DNA of 64,000 bases from Cheiracanthium punctorium (Eukaryota > Arthropoda > Arachnida > Araneae > Cheiracanthiidae). Position 1 is the first letter of the stretch. Every line of letters starts with the position of its first letter. Of this stretch, positions 22,531 through 34,335 are shown one piece after another. A program made the position numbers and the translations under genes. The notes under the pieces were generated by a model. The model ran no database searches, was not told the origin of the DNA, and saw nothing but the letters and a program-made list of their open reading frames with translations. The DNA is taken from NCBI GenBank assembly GCA_038373885.1, contig JAWZYV010012249.1, positions 62,001 to 126,000 on the forward strand, written 5' to 3'.

Positions 22531-24554
22531 TTCAAGTAACTTGCCTTCAAGTAACTTGAAGTTCTTACGTATGATAATAGATGGCGGCACTAAAATTCAA
22601 AGAAAGGAGGTAGAAATCTCAGCAGGCAAGAGACGGCGTAGCATATCGTCACAATCCACTTTTTCCCCCAATTCTCTTTTTTCCCCATATGTATCTGAGC
22701 GTGACGGTTACACGAATTCTGTGCTTTTCCCCCATACCAAAAGTGCCCAACGTGCCTAAAAATGATTTCACTTGAAAAACAGCTGATTTTGGCCGCTTGC
22801 CTTATGTTGGAGGCTCTTTTGCGGGAATTAGGACATCGGTATTTTGAGTAGTAAAGCTCGCGTTTCTTTTCTTTTAGGAGGACTGTACGAAACTTTCCCG
22901 TACAGGGATTTTAAAAGTTGCTGTGTAGCATATATTATTTCTACGTGTAGTATAGGGCTGCAAATGAGGATGAGACTAAGCACATCCGATCAATAGAGGC
23001 CTACGAGCAATCTAGTTGCCGCAATGAATTGCGGAAACCTCTTTTCTAAAAATTTCCATCGGTAACCCAGGGAATGGTCAACTCCAACTTTTTCGTTTAG
23101 GTGAAAAAATATTGCTGCTTGCTGGAACGGCAAGCCAATTGTAGTGCCTCCTATTTCTACGTCACAATATGGCGGAAGACTTAGCGAGACTGATCGCAGT
23201 GATAAGCGAAGAAAAATATGTCTCTAAAATGGAATAGCGATATGGAAATAGATCAGATTGAAAGCATTAGTAAAATTCCACATTCATGGAACCCTCGCTA
23301 TCCCAATTTAAAAAGATTGCTGAGGTGAAGTGATATGCTACCTATAATTTAACGCTCTAGCAATGGCCAATTCGGCGAATCTCTGGCTTTTATGAGCACA
23401 GCCGAGTTTGTTCATTATTCCAATCCTGCATCCTCATCGACTTGCTGGAACTAGTTTCCGCAACTGGTTGCTTCAATCAAATTGCTCGAAATTTTGTTCG
23501 TGTAATAAGGCCTTAAGTTTACCACATTTAAATTCCTACGAGACCAAGTTAGTTTACATCTCGTCCCGCTCAACGAGGTCCTATTTGGAGGTCTTGTCTC
23601 GCTGCTACGAGTTCACCTCAACGTATATAGAGAGTTCAGCCAATTTTATCAAGTCGAAAGAAAATAACGCAGAATAAAAGCAACTACGATTCAGGGAAAA
23701 TCAGCTGTAGTATTACTTTAATACATTAAAGAATAGTTAATGATATGAGTATTTTAGTTAACAAAACACTAAATGTGTTGTAGTAATTCCTCTCAGAGAG
23801 TTAAATAGGCTTGTAAACTATATTCAGCACTTAAAATAACCACTGAGAAAATAATAGCATTATTCTTTCAAAATAATATATATATATTGTTTCAAAATAA
23901 TATATGTATATAGATCAATAATCATGTATTTAAAGTACAATAGAAAAGTAAATTAGTTACTGACATGCTGCATTAAAAAAAATTGAATTAATATCTATGT
24001 AAAAGAAATTCATTCTTAGTGCAGTCAACAAGTTACAATAATCATAGTTAAGTAAACCTTTCTAGAAACCTAGACAGAAGGCTGCAACAAAGTATTATAT
24101 TGATTTACGTTGCATCGAACTTAATGCATTCTGCTGAACATTCATTTCACTTGTTTTCACTCAGACAATAAACTAAGTTACAATGAAGCCATTAAAGTTT
24201 ATCCAGTGTGAGACTTTGATACGTTGTAATTTATCATCTGCTTATTCTCCGATCACTCAGCAAGCGCTGGTGACATTCCTGGTAGACCGTAAACATTATT
24301 GAAATCTATACCGAAGTCGTAAATTTTGAATAAATGGCTTCTCAGTTGGATAACGCATTATGTGACTTTAGATAGATGGATGAATATTACATGAGAAAAA
24401 ATGCCAAGACACATTTACGAAAGCAGTGCAAAATAATAAAATCTTTTAAAGCAATAAAATGTAAAAATTGGAAATTAATGTGCAAGTTTGGTGAGTATTA
24501 ATTATGTGACTGCTATCTGTAGGGGAAAAAATAAAGATAGTATAAACACGATAT
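22531..24554. other. Intergenic DNA, no recognised gene
   Basis: Open stretches at 22541-22759 and 23408-23677 (89 codons, including FRNWLLQSNCSKFCSCNKAL) show no recognisable domain. AT dinucleotide tracts occur near 23876-23912. Nothing else is supported. Confidence 0.4.
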
Positions 24555-24789
24555 CTCGAAGTCGAAGGGACACCAAATAAAACCGATATATCGAATTTTC
24601 GATATTACGATGTGAAATAAAAGGGCGATAAGTACGTAATGGAAAACGCATTTACTCAAAATATTACGGTTTTTGAGCTATCAAGGTTAGAGATATCCAG
24701 CTAATATTCTAAGAATTTTAAATATTAGGTATTAAACTTTGATTCCGCCATTTTGTTTTCCGAAATTCGAGGTTTTATTTTTAAAAAAA
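24555..24789. repeat. Possible pogo/Tigger-like remnant
   Basis: Phrases such as ATATCTCGAAGTCGAAGGG and CGATATATCGAATTTTCGA resemble the CGATATATCGA-rich ends of Tigger-like elements. A paired end was not found. The region borders the mariner fragment at 24790-25100. Confidence 0.3.
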
Positions 24790-25100
24790 ACTGGTTAGAC
24801 TCTTCGAAATTGCTTGTTGAGTCACTCCCAAGGCTTCTTGATTTTGATACAAGTATTCATTGAGTATTATCTCCAGTTCTTCATTTCTGTAAGTCTTCTC
24901 TCTTCCAACGCTATGCTCGTCTTCGACGTGAAAATCACATTCACGCTATTTTTGAAGTCGAATAACCACTCTCGCCAATGTTCTTTCACTAATAACAGCC
25001 TAACCATAAGTATATTTGAGAACACTGCATGAGCCTGAGCTGCAGATTACTTCATGCTGGGCAGAAAAATAAAACCTCCTTCAAATGAGTAGAATTCGGG
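24790..25100 (-). pseudogene. Mariner transposase, N-terminal fragment
   Basis: The minus strand shows HLKEVLFFC, then in a second frame SAAQAHAVFSNI and WREWLFDFKNS, then in a third ECDFHVEDEHS, GREKTYRNEELEIILNE and ALGVTQQAISKSL. This is the mariner N-terminus in order: the first helix-turn-helix, the CREWF-RFKNGDFDVED linker, the PK-Y--EELE block and the second helix-turn-helix GVTQ-AISK. The catalytic domain is missing beyond about 24790. At least two frameshifts and a stop (after SAAQ-preceding codons and at VRL-side frames) make it inactive. Confidence 0.75.
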
Positions 25101-25189
25101 CTCTTAAACTCATATTTTCGATCGATAATAACTTTATGATGGCAAGACGCAAATCGACTGATGATTCTCTATGGTTATGTTTACATATG

Positions 25190-25793
25190 AGTGATTCTCA
25201 CGAAACGGGACAAAACAGCATTTATGATTTTGCACCATTTCTCACTCTTTACTAACAGGATATGCAGACATTTTAGGCACATCCCTTTCTACTCGGAAAG
25301 TCATGCGACCATCTTATTCTGAAAACGCCATGCTAAAATGGTCTCAACCTCCAGGTCACGACTTTTTGAGTGCAAAGTGATATGACCAAAATGTCAGCAC
25401 CGTAGCCTATATATCCCTACTGCCACGTGTCACACTTTTTCATGAAACGAATGTTCGTTTTTCTTTTACTTCTTTTAATCCGAAATGTTATATTCGATTA
25501 CCTAATCAAAGGAAAATGTGCTTGGCATTCTTTACTTTCGTAATTTCTGTAGCCCAAGTGAAAGAAATGATAAATATGATACATTATTACAGAGAGGGAC
25601 GGTGACCAAAATGACAAAAATGATTTTTTTATAATTCAAAGTAAAATAAAATCATGACTACTCAATAAATTATGCTTTTTAATAGAAATTCCTTCTTCAG
25701 ATTCATGAAAAACTTATAAAACTGGAAAAAATAAAATAAAGAACTCCGGAAAACTAGCAGGGACTAGTTTTGTCCCGTTCTACGAGAATCATC
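25190..25793. mobile_element. TIR element, about 600 bp, non-coding
   Basis: The left end GTGATTCTCACGAAACGGGA (from 25191) matches the reverse complement of TCCCGTTCTACGAGAATCATC (to 25793), and the repeat extends inward with CAAAAC on both sides. No transposase is present. It lies 31 bp upstream of the next element (25824-27643). The two share a style of terminus but not sequence. Confidence 0.65.
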
Positions 25794-26021
25794 CTTACAC
25801 CCAAGCCAAAGCAATCACAAGAAAACAAGCAAAGTTATATGGGTCATTCCACAAGAATAGGGTAACTTCGTGAAATTGTAAAAAATTTATTTACTATTCA
25901 ACATTTTTAAATTTTGAATAATGCCCATTTATAGACAGCATTGATTCTGTTTAGGAGCATGTATAATATTTTGCAATTTGAAATTTTTTTAATTAAAAAT
26001 TAGGTTTTTAACCCCAAAAAA

Positions 26022-27443
26022 TCAGTCCCCTGGCATGTACCACTCGAAAAAGTGAAGAGTTAAGTGCTAATTATTTTTAAACTAACCGATTTAGGCAACA
26101 AAAATGATCGTTGTTGTGTTCTGAGATAGTTATTTAATAACTTTTTATGTGTGTAATGTGATTTTTTGAAAATTTTCATCACTTTTTTTCAATTTTAAGT
26201 TGTGTACCCCTACTTTGCACGTCAGTCCCCTGGCTCATGTTAAATTCCAAAAATTTCTGATATTGTCCATTTTTGATAACTTTATTGCCTTTTTCATATT
26301 TATTTATCATATAAAGATGGCATTGACGACGTTTATTTACACATCAGCCATTTTTATTCAATGTTTTTCGCCATTCTTGTGTCAACAAACATAATGCTAA
26401 CACTCAATTTGTCAGTCCCCTGGTAAGTAATAATTTAATAATTTATAAATAATTATTATTGATGTATGCTGATTTTAATGTCTTTTTATTACTAGATTTA
26501 ATATTAGAACAGAATAATATGGCATTTGCTTCCAATAAGTAGATTTTTTGAGTTTTATAGTAAAAATGTCAGTCCCCTGGCAGAATAGTTACTGTCAACC
26601 AGAATAAGCAAATTTCCTTTCAAGAAACACTCAAGGTACATCAAATTTGTGGTGATGTACAACACCCTAATCGTCTTATTATGAAGTCATTGAGTTGTTT
26701 CTGTGATCCTATAATTTGTGAACATTACAAGTTGGGAACAATTAAAATTGAACAAGATCAAAATCTTTCAGGGCGCCGTTCAACACTCACAGCTTAAAAA
26801 AAAAAAAAAAAAAAAAAAAAAATGTGAGAAGCAAAGTAAAAAATCTACAAGTAAGCAACGGATCAAGTTGACTGTTAGTGATTTTATCCTAGTCAAATTT
26901 TTAGTCAGAAATAAAGAATACCGGAGTGTTGCAATTTGTTCGTATGTTAAAGAAAACGAAGAGAAGTTGATTGTCACATTGCTCAAAAAATGTAATGATA
27001 AAAATACTTTATTTCGATTAGATGAAAATGATATACCTGATATATCGTTTGAGTATGTATTGGAAAAACTACCAATACCTATTTCAAGTACCAAGCGTAA
27101 TAGAGTCACTTATACATTTAATAAATTTATTGATGTTTGCGAAAAATAATTACTATTATTTTTGCTTTGATGTTAAATTTATGACTTGTTTAAAAAAGTT
27201 TTATTTAAAGTTTAAAAAAAGTTTTAAATAGTATAATTAAAATAAATAATTAAAAATGTATTAGTTAAAGATGATTAAATAGGAAAATATATGTATTGAA
27301 GTTATGTATGAAACATGTTTTTATTACTTCTTTGGATAATTATTATTAATTATTAATAAAAAGTTAGTATTATTCATTAAAAAGTTCATTCTAGAATGAA
27401 ATCACCTGTTCCCGTCAGTCCCCTGGAAGTCATGTCAGTCCCC
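26022..27443 (+). repeat. Dispersed TCAGTCCCCTGG motif set
   Basis: Exact copies lie at 26022-26033, 26222-26233, 26412-26423, 26569-26580 and 27415-27426, with a partial TCAGTCCCC at 27435-27443. All are on the same strand. Spacings (200, 190, 157, 846) are not uniform, so it is not a tandem satellite. The outermost copies lie about 198 and 200 bp from the two element ends. Repeated protein-binding sites are a reasonable guess but unproven. Confidence 0.85.
26570..27149 (+). pseudogene. Transposase-like C-terminal region, split by a poly(A) frameshift
   Basis: One frame from 26570 gives CQSPG-type sequence, then QETLKVHQICGD and MKSLSCFCDPIICEHYKLG, a cysteine-containing block. It runs into a stop at the start of a 27-A tract (26796-26822). 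A different frame resumes after the tract with KQRIKLTVSDFILVKFLV, TLLKKCNDKNTLFRLDENDI and FEYVLEKLPIPI, ending in a stop at 27147-27149. The second half resembles the beta-rich tail of a family of arthropod DNA-transposon proteins, but the name of that family is not certain. The location inside a TIR element supports a transposase. The A tract looks like slippage expansion that broke the frame. No catalytic acidic triad was recognised, so the catalytic part is probably lost. Confidence 0.5.
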
Positions 27444-27643
27444 AAGAATCTACTTTTTGAAAAAAATCGATTTTTTCAAAAATGTTCAAATAATTGAGTG
27501 TTGCTGTACAAATACAATAAAATTAACTTATTTTTCATAGATTTTATCAAAAAAAATTCTAATCTGAGATAAATGTAGTATGTTTCAAATTCACCTCTAA
27601 AGTTACCCGATTCTTGTGGAATGACCCATATACTTTGCTTGTT

Positions 27644-29004
27644 ACTACTACTTGAGTTATATACTACTTGAAAGCGTAATAAAAAAGTATGTTGACCACT
27701 AAAACAAATTTAAAGTTCTTCAAATTTTTTGATACAAAAATTGTAAAACATTTCTCTCTCTGTGTGTGTGTTTGTTTATTGTCTCTCTTAATGGGTTTGT
27801 GTGTAAATCTCATTTTATTTTGATTTTCATATCATTTGGTTGTACACATCTTTTGACCCATGATCAGCGTTCCAGTGTGTACAAAACAATTAAACCTTCG
27901 AATGCAAGTTCTGCATTCGAATTTTGCACTATCAAACTTCACCAACTACGCTAAATTAAAACGATAAATATTTGCCCTCTCGAGTCATACAATATCCTCA
28001 CTTCTAATACTCATCATTTAAAACTGAATTTTCTAAAAATTGAAACTCGAAATTTCCGCCTCTTCGCACAACTTCAAGTCGGTTTCCAATAACAAAATGA
28101 ACTTTCTGCAATGAATAACGCAGTCCACTTCAATGACAGCCCAAAATAATAAACGGCAAAATTTACAGAAAGAAGAAAATTCCCAACGCTCCCAGCACGT
28201 GTTGCATCTGTTCGCACTCGAAAAAAAAGGTAAAAGATTTCTGTTTCCAAAAGATTCATTGTTCGGTTAAAATATGTGCCAGACAGAGAGAGAGGGTTAT
28301 TTTTAAGATTGGACTGACTGGAACGTGCCTAGACTCATTTTTCAAAGTTGCGCCCGCGATTGACGACGGGATTTATTTATTTTAACCAGTAAACTGCGAT
28401 GCCTCAGGTATTTGTGTGCAGATGGATGGTGTTTTAAAGCGGAAATGTTCAAAAGGCTTATTCCCATGGCGAAGAGTTGAGAGTAGTAGTTTGCTGTTAA
28501 AGGTTGGCTCAAACTGTAAAACTGCACCGTCTTTTTTTTTTAATTAAATAGTTGCTGAAAGCAAATTAATCTTTAGTTTTTAAATGACCGTTTTTTTCAA
28601 TTCAGTATACTTGATATTTTCTTGATCCAGTAGAATCTCTATAAATAGATAACTGCTTTAAAGCTTAAACGTCAGAACGCTTTGATTTCAAAATGTAGAA
28701 ATCGGAAATGAGAAACAGCCAATCCAGCGGCTCTTCACATCAATTAAATCTGCCAAATATTTTATTAGACATTATAATTTAATAGCAGCTGAAGTTTTTA
28801 GAAAGACATCAATCAATTCCCAATGACGAAAGCAGTAAATAGCATTCATTTTCATCAGCCAAACTTCTATCCCTCTGAGTATCTAGGAAAATTAAGTACA
28901 GAAAAATATGTAAATTTAAAAAAAAATCATTTTATTACAGATCATTAGCACATTGAGATGTGTACAGCTTTCAAGTGTTGATCGTGGAAAACATTTAATT
29001 TTTT
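27644..29004. other. AT-rich intergenic DNA
   Basis: Short CT/GT simple sequence lies at 27754-27773. No recognisable gene or repeat is supported. Confidence 0.45.
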
Positions 29005-29848
29005 ACTTCCTTGTACGTAGTATAAGGAAGTAATGTGATCCCGAAAAATTTTGGGGGCCAAATTTCGCCAAAAAAACCGATTTTGACTACCTCTAAATTT
29101 AATTGTAAAAATTTCTTCGATGCATCTCATCGTAGGCTAGCATGCACGATCCTATTAACGCGTCTGCAACTCATTTTGACCAGCGGCGAGTCTATTGTGG
29201 TCAGTTTTGCCATGCCGTCTGTACGTACGTACGTATGTATGTAACTCGCATATCGCAAAAACTATGGGTCGTAGAATGTTGAGATTTGATATTTAGGATT
29301 CTTCTATGATCTAGTTGTGCACCTCCCCTTTTGGTCGCAATCAAATGTATAGTTTATATACAGGACCGCCCAAAAGATTCGAAATACATTACGCTCTATG
29401 GGCCGAAATTCATTAAACTCGTCTAACTCAAAAACTATTAGGCGTAGAATGTTGAAACTTTATATTTAGGATTGTTGTAACATCTAGTTGTGCTCCTCCC
29501 CTTTCGGTTCCATTCGACAGGATAGTTTATCTACAGAACCGCCTAAAAGATTCGAAATACATTACGCTCTATGGGCCGAAATCCATCAAAGCGTTTTTTA
29601 GAGGTATTGGGCTATTTCAAACGACTCAGAAATGATATATGCTGTAAAGAGTCAGAAAATGAATTTCTACATTAAAAAAAGTGTCTTTATCATTTACAGT
29701 TCTGCTACAGGAACACTCAAAAGATTTCCAATACATTACGGTCAATGGCAGTTTTAGGGGCATTCATCCATTTCAAGGACAATACCGTCCTACCACATAA
29801 GTTAGGTAATGGTCCGATCACGGTCACGTGCCTCCCTCAAGAACTATG

Positions 29849-29878
29849 CCAAAAGTCGCCAAGCTTGGCGACTTTTGG
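29849..29878. repeat. Perfect 30-bp palindrome
   Basis: CCAAAAGTCGCCAAG is followed directly by its exact reverse complement CTTGGCGACTTTTGG, with no spacer and AAGCTT at the centre. The GTCGCCAA word is shared with the tandem units at 30088-30330. Confidence 0.95.
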
Positions 29879-30087
29879 TGTACGTGTGTGCATATTTAAC
29901 TCTCAAATCTCAAAAACTACTATGAAATTTCATATATAAGATTGTTGTAACATCTAGTTGTGCATCTCGATTTTTGGTTCCAATCTACTGGAGAGTTTAT
30001 TTACAGGACCACCGAAAAGAATTTCAGTACTTTAATGTCTTTGGACATCTTTAATATAATACAACTGTAGATAGTCATTGTTTGGTA

Positions 30088-30330
30088 CATGCCCAAAATC
30101 TCGCCGTCTGTCCTCGACCTTGGCGAGTTTTGCCGAAATGTCGCCAAATTTGGCGATAGTCAGTCATTTGGTGCATGCCCAAAGTATCGCCATTTGTCAT
30201 CGTTCTTGGCGAGTTTTGGCGAAATATCGCCAAATTTGGCTATAATCTGTCATTGTTGGTCCATGCTTAAAATCTCGCCAAATGTCGTCGACATTGATGA
30301 GTTTCGCCGAAATATCGCCAAATTTGGCGC
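30088..30330. repeat. Tandem repeat, three units of about 87 bp, internally palindromic
   Basis: Units begin at CATGCCCAAA-like words at 30088, 30174 and 30262 (periods 86 and 88). Each holds TTGGCGAGTTT followed by CGAAATATCGCCAAATTTGG, so each unit can fold on itself. Open frames crossing the array are a by-product. Confidence 0.85.
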
Positions 30331-30940
30331 CAAAAATTATTTCGTATTTTGTATAACTCTAAAACTTTAACCCGTAGAATTTCGAACTTTTGTATTTAGA
30401 ACTAACTATATTATAATATCTAACTGTTTTCAATATCTTTTTTGACAGCAATCGACTGGGAATTTATTTACAGGGTGAGCCAAATGACTTGCATTAAGGT
30501 GTATGGATGCATTCAATTCATTGAAAGTCTGTGGTAAATGACTACTTTGGCTATCCCCAAAATCTCGCAAACTATCTCAAGTTTGTCGGCTTTTGGTCAA
30601 ATATCGCCAAATAAAGTGTCAGAAGGAAATCTTTCAAATTGAACTCAGCTTGGCGATATCGAAATAATTGGCTAGAAATCGCTAAACCTTACTATTATTG
30701 ATATTTTATCTCTTTCAAACAAATAAGTTTAGAGGAAGTGCGTAGAAAACATTTTTGATTTAATAGACGTGCAAGGAAGTCATGTGTTGGACACATCAGA
30801 TTTTTTTTTTGAGCGTTTTTGTTATAAATGCGTTATAAAATTTGTAAACGTAAATTGTACGTACATTACCCAGAAATTTGCCGTTCAGTAAACGAAAAAA
30901 AAAAAAAAAAAAGTTATATGCCGTGTATCCACTAGCTCTG

Positions 30941-31555
30941 TGTTTCCCAACCACTGGTCTGCGAAACTTTGCTGCCGGTCAACGTACATCAGCTTTATTA
31001 AAAGGTAATTAGTAGTAAATGTCGCTTTAACCCCTAAATGGTCCAATTATTTTCAAGAAAACGGTCACAAAAGTGCCTATTTTTTATTCTCGATAATTGT
31101 ATATAAATAAGTGCATATATTGTGCATTCATTTTAATGTTTTGGACATTTTTTTTTTTACCGCGAAAGAAAAAAGAAAAATTACATTTCTATGAAAAGCC
31201 AACCTTTAGTGTTATGACTGAATGTGGGTTTTGTAAGTAGGGCATCATTTTCAAGGAAAAGTAAACAGGGAATCCTTAAAAGTATATGTTTTAATCACTC
31301 AAGGAGATTTTTATGATACTTACTTTAAAGCAAATAAATACTTGCGAAGCTTTCTTTGAACATGGGTAAAAAAGGTGAGCTAGGATTGCACTAAGAATGT
31401 CACAAGTACACGTATTTGAGTACCTTCTGCTACCATTTATTTAAAAGTAAACTATATCCGAATTAAGTTAAAAATAGTCTGTCATTCTCATCTGTTGTGT
31501 AAAATGAGATATAAAAAAATTCGTGCATAAGAATTGAAATGCTTTTATCTTTCTG
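30941..31555. mobile_element. hAT-like left end, rest unresolved
   Basis: TGTTTCCCAACCACTGG (30941) followed by TCTGCG resembles the left end of many hAT elements. No matching right end was found, and the downstream sequence is AT-rich with no transposase. The right border given here is arbitrary. Confidence 0.35.
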
Positions 31556-31759
31556 GCGCATAACAATTTGAACACTATTGCCTGGATATATCACGGGCAA
31601 GAGAAATAGAGGGAGAAATCCGTAAGATTCGCGATTTCCGATTCGCGCCCGTAATTTTGACGGGAGCGAAGCTTAAGGGGATAACAAAAATCAAATGTGT
31701 ATAACAATTGATTTAATAAATAAAATACATGATTATATATAACATTTATTAGCACTCGG

Positions 31760-32332
31760 ATGCTATTTCTTTCCAGCACGGGATTTTTGTCTACGCGGCG
31801 CGCCGTGGTCACTTTTCCGTTTGATCCATGTTTTCTGCAGAGTGATTTGATATTGCTAACGGAAACAAGGACTATCGCTTCAGATGATTTTCACATACCA
31901 GGATTCACTTTGGTCAAAGCGATAGGCAGTGGTTTCCAAAACAGAAAGCCATCTGGAGTTATGCTTTTTATAAAGGAAAACTTAATGAAACACTTTACCC
32001 GTGCCTACAGGTGCCAGATCAATGGTGTTCAAATGGTCATTGCGTATATACAAGATAAAGTGAGATTTGCAGTTACATACGCTAGTCCTCGAATTACTTA
32101 TGAAGATAAATTAGACGCTATATTCGAAACTTTGATGAAGAAGGATGATTGTAAGACTGCTTTAGTAGGAGTTTTTAACATAGAATTAAATTCCGATCAA
32201 GGATCCAACTTCGTAACTGAAATGGATACTTTAGATTATCCAATACGCACTAATGCAAAACATTTCACCACTAGGGGCCAAACAACAATGGATGTAAATT
32301 TTAGCAACAAAATTATGCGAATAGGTGTCTGA
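31760..32332 (+). pseudogene. Endonuclease/exonuclease/phosphatase domain fragment of a retroelement or Helentron
   Basis: The open frame includes SDLILLTETRT (catalytic Glu block, usually D-I-L-L-TET), PSGVMLFIKEN, VGVFNIELNSDQG (family form GDFNID, with the Asp replaced by Val-Phe here) and TTRGQTTMDVNFSNKI (near the final catalytic block). This is the nuclease that nicks target DNA in many LINEs and in Helentron-type elements. Damage to the GDFN motif and the lack of a downstream reverse transcriptase or helicase suggest a dead fragment. The first ~28 codons are probably not part of the original protein. Nearby, 32506-32630 (higher GC) encodes TAAEQLEKDCLESRLAAQRA, which resembles repeats found in some arthropod element proteins. 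Confidence 0.65.
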
Positions 32333-34229
32333 GCACTTACAGTTATCATTTTCCTCTATATGGCAGAATTGAATGAATGGATTAAAAAAAAAAACTAAGA
32401 TCTGAAATCTTCCAGCCGAGTGCGTAAATAAAATCTGGAAGAATTTCATATTTTCTATCTTTTTTTAATTCTGGCCGATACTGGTCCGCGAAATCTTTTT
32501 CCTACTTGGTCGGGGGACACTGCACGAGGCAGCCGCGGATCGAACAGCTGCCTGGAACCGCGGCAGAACAATTGGAGAAAGATTGTCTCGAATCGAGACT
32601 TGCCGCTCAGCGAGCCAAATTACTCCTAGGTAAATGTGCATGCTCAAATGCAGCTCAGTGTGAGCCGCGTGAAGACGATCATACCTGTGCTCGGTACTCG
32701 CAAAATTTTATAACAATAATTGCATAGGCGTAACTTGGGCTTCCAAACTGGGGGGGGGGGGGGCAAAGGTCATTTTAAATGAAAGTTTATATATGCGCGC
32801 CCGTATGTGAATATATTATTATTATTATTATTATTATTATCATATTATTATACTGCCCCATATAAAAATTAAATAAAAAAAATTAAGTAAAATGTACGAA
32901 ACCTAAATAAAAAGGGCGGGACATTTTGCAAAATTTCTTACTTTCAGTCATTAATTGCAGTACGTTTCTATATAGACTAATTTGCCCGGAAAAACACAAA
33001 CTTGAATCCATTTTCTCCCTTCTCATAGTCAGTAAATCTGAACTATCAAGTGAATCTATTACTGTACCCTCGTACAAAGCCATTTTAGCCCATTAGAAAA
33101 CGTCATATTCGTCCCCTTTTCTTTGTATAACTTCTCAAGGAGGTTAAAAAGTTTTAAAATCCAATGGGGAAGTGCGTTTTTGATTTTTGCGTAGTTGGTT
33201 CTGACTTTAAAATGAAATTTCTCATTATTTGGGTAGACAATTATTTTTAAAGTGTGTTTACTGTTAGCAATCATTCTTCTGCAATAAGTGAGAGGAAAAT
33301 GCGCACTTCAAACAAAATTTTTGATCGTAAAATTCTCGATACATATTAAAAATAATAAAAGATTAGAAAAATAAGAGAATCATTGAGTATTCTTCCTGAT
33401 TGTGTGATTAATAATCAAGTATTAGTCTCTTTGATTGATTGCTAATACATTGTAAATAGCTGTTGTCACTGAAAGAAAGAAAAAAAAAAATGATAAAAAT
33501 TTGAAGAAGTAACATTATTATTGGGGCTCACATGCCCACAATACCAAGCATAATTTTAACTTTTTAAAAATTTATACTTACAAAAATGCATACTGTAAAG
33601 TTTTATCACATATTTTATTTCTTTAATAATTACATAAATATAAAAAATCAACTTTTTTAATTTAACATAATATAGCTGAAAAATGTAGACGTTCATGTTT
33701 TATTTTAGCAGAAAAGATTTTAAAAATAATAAACAAAATTTAATTACTATTTCCAAAAAGTATTGAAGAGCCCGTGAGTTAATGGCATAAAAACCAAAAC
33801 TCGACATTTGACAGCAAAAACAACAAATTTTAATTACTATGTTTGTGTTATTTCTCTTAATGAATTTATGTTTAAACTAAAGCTAAGCGTCTGCCTCTAA
33901 TTGTTGAATCTGAGTTAAATTCTTCAATAATTGCGTCTTTATTTATCTCTGTTTCGTTTTATATATAATGTGTCAAATGGCTCAGTCTTTCCTGTCCTAA
34001 TGTTAAACGCAAATATGTTTTCAACCTTCGCAAGGATGAAAAGCTCCTTTCACATGAAGCTGTATTTGTAGGTATGGTTAAAAATATTACCAACTTTTTA
34101 CTACTAGGTTTGTGTAATTTTGCCAAGTATACCAGAAATATAAAGTAAATTATAGTTTTCGTGAGCAGTTTTTACCAAGTTTTAAAACTAGATATCTAAT
34201 TTTACTAAGTTTAACAAAATTTTCTAGTG
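32333..34229. other. Mixed intergenic DNA with microsatellite and a hAT-type end
   Basis: A G-run-bearing ATAGGCGTAACTTGGG (from about 32726) resembles one end of a hAT MITE; a reverse copy of that end is at about 37420-37459. An (ATT)n microsatellite lies at 32814-32841. The remainder is AT-rich and unrecognised. Confidence 0.4.
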
Positions 34230-34335
34230 TTAGGGGGGGAGGCTCGCCCCCTTCCCCCTTTAGCAAGGGTCCTGGTTCTAATGCATATTCACGTTACAGC
34301 TAGAGAAAACCACGCAAAATTTCCATTATATGGGC
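34230..34335 (-). mobile_element. tRNA-derived SINE, family 1, copy E (truncated)
   Basis: Plus-strand phrases GGTTCTAATGCATATTCACG and TTACAGCTAGAGAAAACCAC match the family body in reverse orientation. Similarity fades after about 34325, so the promoter-bearing head is missing. Confidence 0.5.

Larger units (their letters stand above)
25824..27643 (+). mobile_element. DNA transposon with 43-bp TIRs and repeated TCAGTCCCCTGG motif
   Basis: The left terminal repeat (25824-25867) begins AACAAGCAAAGT and contains GGGTCATTCCACAAGAAT. The right one (27601-27643) is its reverse complement with a one-base indel and a few changes. The interior contains five exact copies and one shortened copy of TCAGTCCCCTGG and, near the middle, a plus-strand transposase-like remnant (26570-27149). 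If only the inner part is the true TIR, TATA flanks it on both sides (a 2-4 bp duplication). The superfamily is not certain. Confidence 0.7.
29005..30780. mobile_element. Palindrome-rich element with ACTTCCTTG ends and internal tandem units
   Basis: ACTTCCTTGTACG (29005-29017) and CGTGCAAGGAAGT (30768-30780) form inverted ends with one mismatch. A T run follows at 30801-30810. The interior has diverged units of about 170 bp (the phrases CAAAAACTAT, GTAGAATGTTGA, ACAGGACCGCC and CATTACGCTCTATGGG recur), a (TACG/TATG)n tract at 29220-29241, a perfect 30-bp palindrome and three 87-bp units. No protein was recognised. It appears to be a non-autonomous repeat of a type common in arthropod genomes; the family is not named here. 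Confidence 0.6.

Noticed and set aside
26022..27443. CRISPR-like repeats from the TCAGTCCCCTGG motif
   Set aside because: The motif is only 12 bases, its spacing is irregular, and it lies within a TIR transposon.
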